A DNA stretch of 17,209 nt. It comes from a bacterium. GTDB lineage: Bacteria; Patescibacteriota; Minisyncoccia; Phycocordibacterales; Phycocordibacteraceae. Both the position numbers and the translations under genes were made by a program. The stretch spans positions 6,863 to 24,071 of the forward strand of contig JAJXVW010000003.1 of the NCBI GenBank assembly GCA_021781935.1, in the 5' to 3' direction. Below are positions 1 through 7,762 of this stretch, one piece after another. Each line of letters opens with the position of its first letter. Position 1 is the stretch's first letter. A model generated the notes under the pieces. The model saw only the letters and a program-made list of their open reading frames with translations, did not search any database and was not told where the DNA came from.

Positions 1-1032
1 GCGATGCTCCTCTTCGTCGAGCTCAACCTCGATCGGAGAAGCCGGCGAAAGCGCCTCGCGGACGAATTCTTTCGGTTCCTCGCTCCATTCGACGATATCG
101 ATGCGCTCGCCGCCGAGCTCGCTCATCACGGTTGAGACGCGCACGCCGCGCTGTCCCACAAGCGATCCGACCGGATCGACGTGCGAATCCGCAGAGGCGA
201 CCGCGATCTTCGTGCGGCTGCCCGGTTCGCGCGCGAGCGCTTTTACCTCGACCGCGCCTGAGGCGAGCTCCGGTGCCTCCTGCTCGAAGAGCTTCACGAC
301 GAAGCGCGGGTGCGCGCGCGAGAGGCGCAGGTACACGCCGCGGAAGCCTTCATCCACGCTGTAGAGGTATGCGCGGATGCGCTCGCCCGGACGGTAGCGC
401 TCCCCGGGAATCTGCTCCTCGTACGGGATGATGCCGGTCGTACGGCCGAGATCGACGAATATCGCGCCGCGCTCCATGCGCTGCACGGTACCGCCCACGA
501 CCTCGCCTTTCTTTTCACCGAACTCCTCCATCATCGAGTGCTTCTCCGCCTCGCGGACCTTCTGGATGACTACCTGCTTAGCCGTCTGCGCAGCGATGCG
601 GCCGAAATCGTCCTGCGGTTCGAGCGGGAAGATGATCTCTTCGCCGAGCGCGACGCCTTTCTTTATGAGCTTCGCATTTTCGAGGAGCAGGTGCTTCTCG
701 CTGTCGAAGCGGGGGAGCTCTCCTTCGGCGAGCTCCTCCTCGTGTTCATGGTGGAACGGCGACGCGTGGTGCGCCTCATCCGCTTGCGCTGCGGCTTCCT
801 CGTCATTCGGGAAACGCACCGTCGTCTCATCCACGACGGTCTTTACTTGCTCGAACGAGACGGTACCGGTATCGAGATCGAGATGCGCGCGGATGACCTG
901 GCCGCGTTTCCCGTACTCGCGCTTGTACGCGGTCGCCATCGCGCTTTCGATCGCATCAATCATCGTTTCGCGAGAGATGCCGCGGTCTTCGAACTCGCCA
1001 AGCACTGCATTAATGGTCTTCAAATCAATCAT
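1..1032 (-). CDS. nusA: Transcription termination/antitermination factor NusA, N-terminal part (3' end outside window)
   Basis: NusA binds RNA polymerase and nascent RNA and modulates pausing, termination and antitermination. The frame reads 344 codons from an ATG at 1032 to the window edge without a stop, and no earlier in-frame start was seen. The N-terminal RNAP-binding domain covers about residues 1-170, followed by an S1 domain (about 176-240, GGTVQRMERGAIFVDLG) and the start of the KH region. The diagnostic NusA signature is present: EPGSRTKIAV, then DPVGSLVGQRG and GGERIDIVEW at about 269-316. The second KH domain and C-terminus lie outside the window. Residues about 75-110 form an acidic, His-rich stretch (HHASPFHHEHEEE) inside the N-terminal domain. 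The usual partners rimP and infB would be expected beyond position 1 but cannot be seen. Assignment is secure from motifs; only the exact start is inferred. Confidence 0.96.
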   Translation of the reverse strand, partial: MIDLKTINAVLGEFEDRGISRETMIDAIESAMATAYKREYGKRGQVIRAHLDLDTGTVSFEQVKTVVDETTVRFPNDEEAAAQADEAHHASPFHHEHEEELAEGELPRFDSEKHLLLENAKLIKKGVALGEEIIFPLEPQDDFGRIAAQTAKQVVIQKVREAEKHSMMEEFGEKKGEVVGGTVQRMERGAIFVDLGRTTGIIPYEEQIPGERYRPGERIRAYLYSVDEGFRGVYLRLSRAHPRFVVKLFEQEAPELASGAVEVKALAREPGSRTKIAVASADSHVDPVGSLVGQRGVRVSTVMSELGGERIDIVEWSEEPKEFVREALSPASPIEVELDEEEHR

Positions 1033-1067
1033 ATGGGATGTGTATGTGTCGCACCTTTATAAAGAAA

Positions 1068-1082
1068 GTCCGCGCCGCGGAC
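1068..1082. repeat. 15-nt perfect palindrome (GTCCGCG-C-CGCGGAC)
   Basis: Two 7-bp arms flank one central base. The palindrome sits just upstream of the TATAAA candidate for nusA, where a -35 box or operator would be. It could be a protein-binding site, but in GC-rich DNA a chance palindrome of this size is possible. Confidence 0.3.
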
Positions 1083-1187
1083 ATTCATTGCCTAGAACAT
1101 ACCAGAAGGAAGGGCCGCCGTCAACATCCCGGCGCCGCGAACGCTCATTTTCCCCTTATGCGGACCGAAGGAACGACGCCGAGCTTG

Positions 1188-1193
1188 TATACT
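1188..1193 (+). promoter_or_regulatory. -10 element TATACT for the pilus operon
   Basis: TATACT differs from the TATAAT consensus at one position and ends 10 nt before the pilB ATG. Initiation about 7 nt downstream would leave a leader of only a few bases. No Shine-Dalgarno motif lies between it and the ATG. Confidence 0.55.
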
Positions 1194-1203
1194 CTACCTA
1201 TAT

Positions 1204-2952
1204 ATGCACGTCTCGGAGGCGGAGTTGAAAGAGTTCATCATCGATTCGGGTCTCGTCGCGCGCAAGGACATCGATGCTGCCGACGCGGAAGCGAAGACGC
1301 GCGGACAATCGCTCGGCGACATTCTCGTTTCCCGCGGCAACCTGACCGAAGATGCGCTTCGCCGCATCCAGGCGTATGTGCTCGGCATCCCGTTCGTGAA
1401 CCTGAAGGACCACCCGATTCCCGCGGACGTGCTCTCGCTCATTCCGGAACCCATCGCGCGAACGCATAATATCATCGCCTTCAAGAAAGAAGGGGAGAGC
1501 CTCGACGTAGCGATGCTCGATGTCGAGGATCTTGCGTCGATCGAAAGCGTTCGGAAGAAGACCGGCCTCAAGATACTCCCGCGGCTCACCGACACCGAGA
1601 GTATCAAGCATGCGCTTCTCTCCTATCAGAAATCCCTGAAAGACGAGTTCGGCGACATTATTGCGACGGAGTCGGGGAAGATACGGCTCGTCAAGGAGAG
1701 CGACAAGGAGCTCTCGGGAGACGACCTGAAAAAGATGGCGGAAGACCTACCCATCGTGCGCATCGTCGATTCCTTGCTCCGCCACGCGATCGCCCAAGGC
1801 GCCTCAGACGTACACATCGAACCCCTCGAGGATCAGGTTCTCGTCCGTTACCGCATCGACGGCATCCTCCACGATGCGATGACCCTGCCGAAAGCCGCGG
1901 CGGCCGGCATCGTCGCGCGTATCAAAGTGCTTTCGAACCTGAAGCTCGACGAGAAACGCCTGCCGCAGGACGGCCGTTTCAAGATGGAAACGGAAGCGGA
2001 TCGGGTCTCATTCCGCGTTTCCATTCTCCCCACCTTCTTCGGCGAGAAAATCGTGATGCGTCTCCTGCGCGAGACGGGCGAAGGATTCACGCTCGAAACG
2101 CTCGGCTTCCATGGCGACGGCCTTGAGCAGCTCCATGCCGCGATGCGGGCGACGACCGGCATCATTCTCGTCTCGGGGCCGACGGGAAGCGGCAAGACGA
2201 CCACGCTCTACACGATGATGGACATCATCAATACGCCGGACGTCAACATCTCGACCATCGAAGATCCGATCGAGTATCAGATGAAGCGCGTGAATCAGAC
2301 CCAGGTAAACTCGCAAATCGGGATGACGTTCGCCGCCGGGCTCCGCGCGCTGCTGCGCCAGGATCCCAATATCATCATGGTCGGGGAAATCCGCGACGGC
2401 GAGACCGCCTCGCTCGCGATAAATGCCGCGCTCACCGGACACCTCGTGCTCTCCACCATCCACACGAACTCCGCCGCCGGCGCTATCCCGCGATTGATCG
2501 ACATGGGCGTCGAGCCGTTCCTCCTCACCTCGACCTTGCGGGTCGTCGTGGGCCAGCGTCTCGTGCGGAAGCTCTGCGATACCAAAGAGGAGCATACTCT
2601 CGACGAGACGGCGCGCAACAAGATTGCCAAGAACGAGGATTTTGAAGCGGCGCTGAAAGAGCTTCGGCGCGAGAAGCTCGTGAAGACGGCTGCCGGTCTT
2701 GATGACCTCCCGTTCTACCAGCCGGTGCCCGGCGGCGAGTGTGAAGACGGGTACAAGAGCCGCATCGGCATCCACGAGATACTGTCGGTCTCCCCCGCGA
2801 TACGCGACATCATCCTCCACAACATGACGATCGACTCGATAGAGGCGCAGGCGAAGAAAGAAGGCATGCTCACCATGCTCGAGGACGGCATATACAAGGC
2901 GGCGCGCGGCGTAACGTCGCTCGAGGAGGTTCTGCGCGCCGTTACGGAATAG
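1204..2952 (+). CDS. pilB: Type IV pilus assembly ATPase PilB (GspE/PulE family)
   Basis: This cytoplasmic hexameric ATPase powers pilus extension through the platform protein PilC. The protein is 582 aa. Residues about 1-140 resemble the MshEN/GspE N-terminal domain (LGDILVSRGNLTED, then GIPFVNL). The ATPase core has Walker A GPTGSGKTT (325-333), Asp box IEDPIEYQ (352-359), Walker B IIMVGEIRDGETA (390-402) and His box TGHLVLSTIHTNSA (411-424), so it should be active. The zinc-binding segment of the family normally has two CxxC pairs. Here single cysteines remain at 458 (KLCDTKEE) and 513 (GGECEDGY). pilC starts one base after the stop, so the two are co-transcribed. The start lies 10 nt after a TATACT box with no SD. 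PilB rather than retraction ATPase PilT is supported by the N-terminal domain and by adjacency to pilC and pilins. Confidence 0.95.
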   Translation: MHVSEAELKEFIIDSGLVARKDIDAADAEAKTRGQSLGDILVSRGNLTEDALRRIQAYVLGIPFVNLKDHPIPADVLSLIPEPIARTHNIIAFKKEGESLDVAMLDVEDLASIESVRKKTGLKILPRLTDTESIKHALLSYQKSLKDEFGDIIATESGKIRLVKESDKELSGDDLKKMAEDLPIVRIVDSLLRHAIAQGASDVHIEPLEDQVLVRYRIDGILHDAMTLPKAAAAGIVARIKVLSNLKLDEKRLPQDGRFKMETEADRVSFRVSILPTFFGEKIVMRLLRETGEGFTLETLGFHGDGLEQLHAAMRATTGIILVSGPTGSGKTTTLYTMMDIINTPDVNISTIEDPIEYQMKRVNQTQVNSQIGMTFAAGLRALLRQDPNIIMVGEIRDGETASLAINAALTGHLVLSTIHTNSAAGAIPRLIDMGVEPFLLTSTLRVVVGQRLVRKLCDTKEEHTLDETARNKIAKNEDFEAALKELRREKLVKTAAGLDDLPFYQPVPGGECEDGYKSRIGIHEILSVSPAIRDIILHNMTIDSIEAQAKKEGMLTMLEDGIYKAARGVTSLEEVLRAVTE

Positions 2953-2953
2953 C

Positions 2954-4171
2954 ATGAAGTTCCGCGCAACCGTACGAAGGGAGGGGGAGCCGGATGCGGT
3001 GCGCGTCTTGGACGCCCCCACGAGATTCGCCGTCTACGAGCAGATTGAAAAGGAAGGAGGGTCGGTCATCGCCCTTGAAGAGGGCGGGGGGGGGCTGAAT
3101 CTCCCGGCGTGGGCAAACATACAGTTCGGGACCGGCATCAAGCGCGACGAGATCGTACGTCTTACCAAAAACCTCTCGGCGATGCTCACCGCCGGACTCT
3201 CTCTTTCGCGGGCGCTTTCGGTGCTTGAGCGGCAGTCGAGCAACAAGTATTTGAAGAAGGTCGCGAGCGAGCTGTCCGAATCCGTCCGGCGCGGCTCGTC
3301 GTTCCACGAAGCGCTCGCCGAACATTCGAAAGTATTTCCGCCGATTTTCGTGGCGATGGTGAAAGCGGGGGAAGAGTCCGGGGGGCTTTCCGACGCGCTG
3401 ACGACGGTCGGCATGCAGATGGAGCGATCCTCGCAGCTCACGCGGAAGATAAAGGGCGCGATGATCTACCCGTCCATCGTGGTTACCGCCATCATCATCG
3501 TCGGCGTTCTCATGATGATTTTCGTCGTGCCGACCCTGACGAAGACCTTCACTTCGCTCGGCGCGAAGATACCGCTCGCCACAAGAATCATCGTCGCCAT
3601 CAGTAACTTCATGGTCGCGAACGTCGCGCTCGTATTCGTCGGGCTTTTCGCGCTCTTCGGCGGCGGATACCTTTTCATACGTTCTCCGCGCGGCAGCGCG
3701 ACGGTGCTCTGGGTTGCGCTACGGCTCCCCGTCATAGGCGAGCTCGTGCGCGAGACATATGCCGCGCGTTTCGCGCGGACGCTGTCCTCGCTGCTCTCCT
3801 CGAGCGTTCCGGTGCTCGACGCGCTTGCAATCACGAAAGAGGTGGTGCACGCGGGCGTATTCGCGCGCGTCATCGACGAAGCGGAAGAAGCGGTGCGGAA
3901 GGGGGAGCCGCTGTCTGCATCCTTCGTCAAGTATCCGAAGCTGTATCCGATTCTCATGAGCGATATGCTCGCGGTGGGGGAGGAGACCGGCAAGGTCGCC
4001 GAGATGCTGAAGCAAATCGCGGAATTTTATGAAGAGGACGTCCAGGAGAAGACGAAAGACCTCTCGACCATCATCGAGCCGGTGCTCATGCTTCTCATCG
4101 GCACGTTCGTCGGCATCTTCGCCGTATCGATGATTGCGCCGATATACCAATTGTCTTCCGCTATCGGATAA
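2954..4171 (+). CDS. pilC: Type IV pilus inner-membrane platform protein PilC (GspF family)
   Basis: PilC is the inner-membrane platform that couples the PilB motor to pilin insertion. The protein is 405 aa, the normal family length. It has two repeated GspF domains, about residues 66-190 and 268-392. The first begins near LTKNLSAMLTAGLSLSRAL, with the family motif MVKAGEESGGL at 135-145. The second begins near FARTLSSLLSSSVPVLDAL, with MLAVGEETGKV at 338-348. Hydrophobic segments lie at about 174-192, 222-242 and 373-393. The residue range 44-47 is a glycine run encoded by a G-rich tract near 3085-3095. The start follows the pilB stop by one base without a clear SD, which suggests coupled translation. 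The next gene has its own -10-like element, so pilins may also be transcribed separately. Confidence 0.95.
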   Translation: MKFRATVRREGEPDAVRVLDAPTRFAVYEQIEKEGGSVIALEEGGGGLNLPAWANIQFGTGIKRDEIVRLTKNLSAMLTAGLSLSRALSVLERQSSNKYLKKVASELSESVRRGSSFHEALAEHSKVFPPIFVAMVKAGEESGGLSDALTTVGMQMERSSQLTRKIKGAMIYPSIVVTAIIIVGVLMMIFVVPTLTKTFTSLGAKIPLATRIIVAISNFMVANVALVFVGLFALFGGGYLFIRSPRGSATVLWVALRLPVIGELVRETYAARFARTLSSLLSSSVPVLDALAITKEVVHAGVFARVIDEAEEAVRKGEPLSASFVKYPKLYPILMSDMLAVGEETGKVAEMLKQIAEFYEEDVQEKTKDLSTIIEPVLMLLIGTFVGIFAVSMIAPIYQLSSAIG

Positions 4172-4181
4172 TCCGGTGCGC

Positions 4182-4187
4182 TATCAT
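4182..4187 (+). promoter_or_regulatory. -10-like element TATCAT upstream of the first prepilin gene
   Basis: TATCAT ends exactly 6 nt before the ATG at 4194, the same geometry seen before tpiA, rnhA and comEC. Transcription would begin at or next to the start codon. It lies just after the pilC stop, so pilins could be expressed independently of pilBC. No -35 was recognised. Confidence 0.4.
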
Positions 4188-4193
4188 ACGAAC

Positions 4194-5651
4194 ATGCACG
4201 GAGCGCGCCGGCGTGGAATGACGCTCATCGATGTCGTCGTGGGCGTTGCGCTCGTGAGTATCGTCTTCCTTTCGCTTTTCGGCATCTTGCGCGCGTCCCT
4301 CATACTTTCGACCCTCGCGAAGGCGGAAGCGGGCGCTACGGCGCTCGCACAAACGCAGATGGAGTACCTTCGGAGCCTCACGTATGAGGACGTCGGTACC
4401 GTAGGCGGCATCCCTTCGGGGGTCGTACCGCAGGACGCGACCACCACCGAGGACGGCATCCCGTACGCGACCCACACGTTCATCGAGTATGTGGACGACC
4501 CCGCTGACGGACTCGGCGCGAACGACACGAACGGCATAACGACCGATTACAAGCGGGCGCGCGTTGAGGTCTCCTATGCGGTAGGCGGCAGAACCCATTC
4601 GGTCGTACTCGTTACGAATTTTGCTCCTCCCGGCATCGAAACTTCCGGCGGCGGCGGTACGCTCGTCATAAACGTGGTGAACGCGGCCGGGAATCCGGTC
4701 GCCGACGCCACCGTGAACATCCTGGACGCTTCGACGACGCCCACCGTGAATATAACGACCTACACCGACACGAACGGCATCGTCGATCTTCCCGGAGCGG
4801 CCACGAGCTCAAGCTACCAGGTCGCGGTTTCCCGTCCCGGCTACTCGGGAGCGCAAACGTACGCGCGCGATGCGACGAATCAGAATCCGAATCCCGGATA
4901 CCTGACGGTCGTCCAGGACCAGACGACCACGCAGACTTTCGCGATAGACGTGCTCTCTCATCTTGCGCTTGCGACCTACTCGCCCGCGGCGACGAGCACG
5001 TTTGCGGATTCCTTCGCGAACACGTCGAAACTCGCATCCATGAGCTCGACGACCGTCTCGGGAGGCATGCTCAGTCTGCTCTCGGGAGCGGCCTCCGGCA
5101 GCGCCCGCAGTGTCGCCACGAGCTCGAGCTACCTCATCCGATGGGGAAGGCTCGCCGCTACGACGACTGCGCCTGGCGGCACGACGGTGGCGCTTCACGT
5201 CTACGATCAAAACGGCTCGCTCGTCCCCGACAGCGTGCTTCCGGGGAACCGCACCGGCTTTACGAGCTTTCCGGTGAACCTCGAGTCCGTCTCGACGTCG
5301 ACCTATCCCTCACTGTCTGTCGGCGCGACGTTCTCCGGCGATGCGAGCTCCTCTCCTTCGGTAAGCGCCTGGTCTCTTTCCTACCTCGCGGGGCCATTCC
5401 CGCTCCCGAATGTCTCGTTCACGCTCACCGGATCAAAGACGAAGGGCTCGGAAAGCAATGGGACGCCGATCCCGAAGACCGTCGTCACGTCCTCGACCGG
5501 AAGCAGCGGCACGCAAGAACTCACGCTCGAATGGGATACCTACGCTCTTACGCTTCCGAACTACACGATAGACGTCGCCGACCCCTCCCCGCCATTCGCA
5601 CTCGCCCCGGGGGCAACGACCACGGCATCGCTCATTCTTCTGCCAAAATGA
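4194..5651 (+). CDS. Large prepilin-like protein with a carboxypeptidase-regulatory-like domain
   Basis: The predicted protein is 485 aa. It starts with a type III (prepilin) signal: a basic leader ending RRRG at residue 8, then MTLIDVVVGVALVSIVFLSLFG. A prepilin peptidase would cut after G8. Position +5 of the mature protein is Asp instead of the usual Glu. The region about 155-224 resembles a carboxypeptidase-regulatory (Ig-like) domain: TLVINVVNAAGNPVADATV, TDTNGIVDLPG and a following YQVAVSRPGY. The remainder is rich in Ser, Thr and Ala, with beta-type segments and no motif I recognise. It is far longer than an ordinary pilin, so it is more likely a minor or tip subunit (PilV-like) than the fibre subunit. 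The ATG at 4194 was chosen because it gives the short basic leader. Its stop overlaps the next start (ATGA). Confidence 0.8.
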   Translation: MHGARRRGMTLIDVVVGVALVSIVFLSLFGILRASLILSTLAKAEAGATALAQTQMEYLRSLTYEDVGTVGGIPSGVVPQDATTTEDGIPYATHTFIEYVDDPADGLGANDTNGITTDYKRARVEVSYAVGGRTHSVVLVTNFAPPGIETSGGGGTLVINVVNAAGNPVADATVNILDASTTPTVNITTYTDTNGIVDLPGAATSSSYQVAVSRPGYSGAQTYARDATNQNPNPGYLTVVQDQTTTQTFAIDVLSHLALATYSPAATSTFADSFANTSKLASMSSTTVSGGMLSLLSGAASGSARSVATSSSYLIRWGRLAATTTAPGGTTVALHVYDQNGSLVPDSVLPGNRTGFTSFPVNLESVSTSTYPSLSVGATFSGDASSSPSVSAWSLSYLAGPFPLPNVSFTLTGSKTKGSESNGTPIPKTVVTSSTGSSGTQELTLEWDTYALTLPNYTIDVADPSPPFALAPGATTTASLILLPK

Positions 5652-6250
5652 ACCGAACCCGGTACGCAGGATTCACGCTCATAGAAACGGTCGTGGTGGT
5701 CGCCATCACCTCGTTCATCCTGGTGGCGCTCGGAATTCTGATTGCCTATTTCTACCGAACGAACGCCTACGTCCTCCAGCAAACCGAAGCGGTCGACAGC
5801 GCGCGCCGAAGCGTCGAAAACGCGGTGCGCGACTTGCGCGAGGCTTCGTACGGAGCGGACGGTTCCTACCCGGTCGCCGCGGCAGCAACCTCGACCGTCA
5901 CGTTCTATGCGTACATCCCCGCGGATAATGCCGTAGACCGCGTTCGTTATTTCCTCGACGGCACCACGCTCTACCGCGGGACGACGGCGCCGGCGGGGAC
6001 CCCGCTTTCCTATGCGGGCCAGACCGAAAAGACCACGCTCGTCATCGACAACATCAGAAACGGGACCTCGACGCCGCTCTTCACGTATTACGATGCTCAG
6101 GGGAACGAGCTGCCGACTCCGGTAGATGTCGCGAACATCGCCTCGGTACGCATCGAAGCGCTCACTGACGTAAATCCGTACCGTGCGCCCGACGTATACA
6201 CCCTTGAAGGGGGAGCCACGCTGCGCAATCTGCATAATATGAATGAATAG
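5648..6250 (+). CDS. Prepilin-type minor pilin (PilW/PulJ-like)
   Basis: The protein is 200 aa. The N-terminus MNRTRYAGFTLIE is a canonical class III signal: cleavage after G8, Phe at +1 and Glu at +5. A hydrophobic helix of about 20 residues (TVVVVAITSFILVALGILIAY) would anchor it in the membrane and then in the pilus core. After it comes an amphipathic part (SARRSVENAVRDLREASYG) and a beta-rich head. Size and organisation resemble PilW/PulJ minor pilins, which prime pilus assembly. The ATG overlaps the upstream stop by four bases and its own stop overlaps the next start. Translational coupling is therefore likely, with no SD of its own. The exact minor pilin class is inferred; the prepilin identity is directly supported. 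Confidence 0.85.
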   Translation: MNRTRYAGFTLIETVVVVAITSFILVALGILIAYFYRTNAYVLQQTEAVDSARRSVENAVRDLREASYGADGSYPVAAAATSTVTFYAYIPADNAVDRVRYFLDGTTLYRGTTAPAGTPLSYAGQTEKTTLVIDNIRNGTSTPLFTYYDAQGNELPTPVDVANIASVRIEALTDVNPYRAPDVYTLEGGATLRNLHNMNE

Positions 6251-7709
6251 TATGCGCGGCTCGATAACCCTTCTCGTGCTCATCTTCGGCGGCATCTTCC
6301 TTGCCGTGCTCGCCGCACTCTCAAGCTACGTGCTTTCGCAGAACAATCTCCAGGACGTGACGCGCGTGCAGGCGGAAGCGTTCAATATCGCGGAGGCGGG
6401 TCTCGAGTATTACCGCTGGCATCTTGCGCACTTTCCGAACGATCTCGCGAACGGCGGGAGCTCGGATTCCTTCGACGTCACCATACCGGATCCTTCCGGG
6501 GGCACGGCCGGCACGGCGCATCTGTCGGTGAGCGCGAATATGGCCTGCGGGCAAACCACGTCTATCGATCTCACCTCGACCGGAACCGCGAGCGACGACC
6601 CGGCATACCCCGTGACGCTCGAAGCTCGCTATGCGAGGCCGTCGGTCGCTGCGTATTCATACATCGTGAACGACAGCGTATGGGCGGGTCCCGACCGCGT
6701 CATAAACGGCCCCTACCACAGCAACGGGGGCGTGCGGATGGACGGGACGGCGAATGCCGAAGTTACGAGCTCCGTCTCAAGCTGGTACTGCGATTCCTCC
6801 TTCGGCTGTTCCCCCGGCCAGAACGAACCGGGCGTTTTCGGGAGCGGCTCGAACCAGGATCTCTGGAAATATCCGACGCCGCAGGTTGATTTTGCGGGCA
6901 TCGCGGCGAACTTTTCCTCGCTCAAAACGACCGCGCAGGCCTCGGGAATCTACCTCCCGCAATACAGCACGCAGGGCACGTACGAATGTTCGGGGTGGGG
7001 GTGGTGGCAATACTGCACCTACGTCGGCGGAAATCCGCATGGGGGCTATCATCTCATCTTCAACGCCGACGGGACGGTGACCGTGAAAGAGGTTACCGCG
7101 GAGACGCCGCTCTCCGAATATCCGATCAACCCTTCGGATCCCACGACCGATTACGCGCTCATACAGAGCGAGACGAGCGGCACCACCTACACCATCCCCT
7201 CGAACTGCGGCCTCATTTTCGTCGAGGATAACGCTTGGATAGAGGGGACGATCCCCTCGAAGGTAACCGTCGTGGTCGCAAATACGACGAGCAACGGCAG
7301 CGTCGTACCGGACGCGTTTATAAAAGGAAACATTGCCTACACGAGCGATAACGGCTCAGCGGGACTCACCCTCATCTCTGAACATGACATCCTCATTACG
7401 CCGGACGCGCCCGCCAATCTCACCCTCGACGGCATTTTCGTCGCTCAAAGCGGGGCCTTCGGACAAAACCTGTACGCTTGCCCCGGCCCGTACGAGCCGA
7501 AAGGCACGCTCACGATCCACGGCTCTACCATTTCGTACAAGCGGACCGGAACCCAGTGGGAGAACGGATGCTATTCTTCGGGCGGCTACAGCAACGGCGG
7601 TTACCTCTCCCGAATCGACTCATTCGACCAGCCGCTCTCCGAAAACCCTCCTCCGTTCACGCCGGCGCTCTCTACGGCCTTCAAGTTCGTGAACTGGCAG
7701 CAGCTGTGA
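6243..7709 (+). CDS. PilX-like pilus-associated surface protein
   Basis: The predicted protein is 488 aa from the ATG at 6243. An in-frame ATG at 6252 (MRGSITLLVL) is equally plausible, and neither has an SD. A hydrophobic N-terminal helix is followed by VQAEAFNIAEAGLEYYRWHL, which resembles the N-terminal helix of PilX-type minor pilins. There is no GFTLIE-type cleavage site. The large extracellular part contains several cysteines (MACGQT, SSWYCDSSFGCSPG, YECSGWGWWQYC, SNCGLIF, YACPGPYEP, NGCYSSGGY) and is rich in Gly, Trp and Tyr. Residues about 330-410 (AWIEGTIPSKVTVVV, FIKGNIAYTSDNGS, LTLDGIFVAQSG) look like short beta-strand repeats, possibly a beta-helix. It closes the pilus operon and overlaps the preceding stop by 8 nt. 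A role as tip protein or adhesin is inference only. Confidence 0.75.
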   Translation: MNSMRGSITLLVLIFGGIFLAVLAALSSYVLSQNNLQDVTRVQAEAFNIAEAGLEYYRWHLAHFPNDLANGGSSDSFDVTIPDPSGGTAGTAHLSVSANMACGQTTSIDLTSTGTASDDPAYPVTLEARYARPSVAAYSYIVNDSVWAGPDRVINGPYHSNGGVRMDGTANAEVTSSVSSWYCDSSFGCSPGQNEPGVFGSGSNQDLWKYPTPQVDFAGIAANFSSLKTTAQASGIYLPQYSTQGTYECSGWGWWQYCTYVGGNPHGGYHLIFNADGTVTVKEVTAETPLSEYPINPSDPTTDYALIQSETSGTTYTIPSNCGLIFVEDNAWIEGTIPSKVTVVVANTTSNGSVVPDAFIKGNIAYTSDNGSAGLTLISEHDILITPDAPANLTLDGIFVAQSGAFGQNLYACPGPYEPKGTLTIHGSTISYKRTGTQWENGCYSSGGYSNGGYLSRIDSFDQPLSENPPPFTPALSTAFKFVNWQQL

Positions 7710-7762
7710 GCTGCGTACGCGGGAATCCCGCGCCCAGGACAATCGCATGCTAGGATTCCACT
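7710..7762 (+). promoter_or_regulatory. tpiA promoter region with extended -10 TGCTAGGAT
   Basis: This 53-bp gap follows the pilus operon. TAGGAT (7751-7756) is preceded by TGC and ends 6 nt before the tpiA ATG, which predicts transcription starting at the ATG. A 6-bp inverted repeat, CGCGGG-AAT-CCCGCG (7718-7732), precedes it. It lacks a T-run, so I do not call it an intrinsic terminator. Confidence 0.5.

Larger units (their letters stand above)
1033..1203. promoter_or_regulatory. Divergent intergenic region nusA / pilB
   Basis: This 171-bp region holds no gene I can support. Toward pilB, TATACT at 1188-1193 lies 10 nt before the ATG, with no convincing -35. Toward nusA, TATAAA (minus strand, 1061-1056) lies 23 nt before the ATG, and AAGGTG follows it at a distance too long for a normal ribosome binding site. 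A 15-nt palindrome lies at 1068-1082. The rest shows nothing recognisable. Confidence 0.5.

Noticed and set aside
310..1062. Plus-strand 250-codon open frame opposite nusA
   Set aside because: It is the antisense shadow of nusA; the minus frame gives clear NusA motifs while this frame has no recognisable domain.
2008..3021. Minus-strand 337-codon open frame opposite pilB
   Set aside because: Low-quality, Arg/His-rich translation typical of antisense frames in GC-rich DNA. pilB is unambiguous on the other strand.
5141..5647. Upstream extension of the PilW/PulJ-like frame
   Set aside because: It overlaps the large prepilin gene in another frame. The GFTLIE signal just after the ATG at 5648 fixes the true start.
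7718..7732. Hairpin CGCGGG-AAT-CCCGCG as terminator of the pilus operon
   Set aside because: Only 6 bp and no T-run follows; not enough for an intrinsic terminator.
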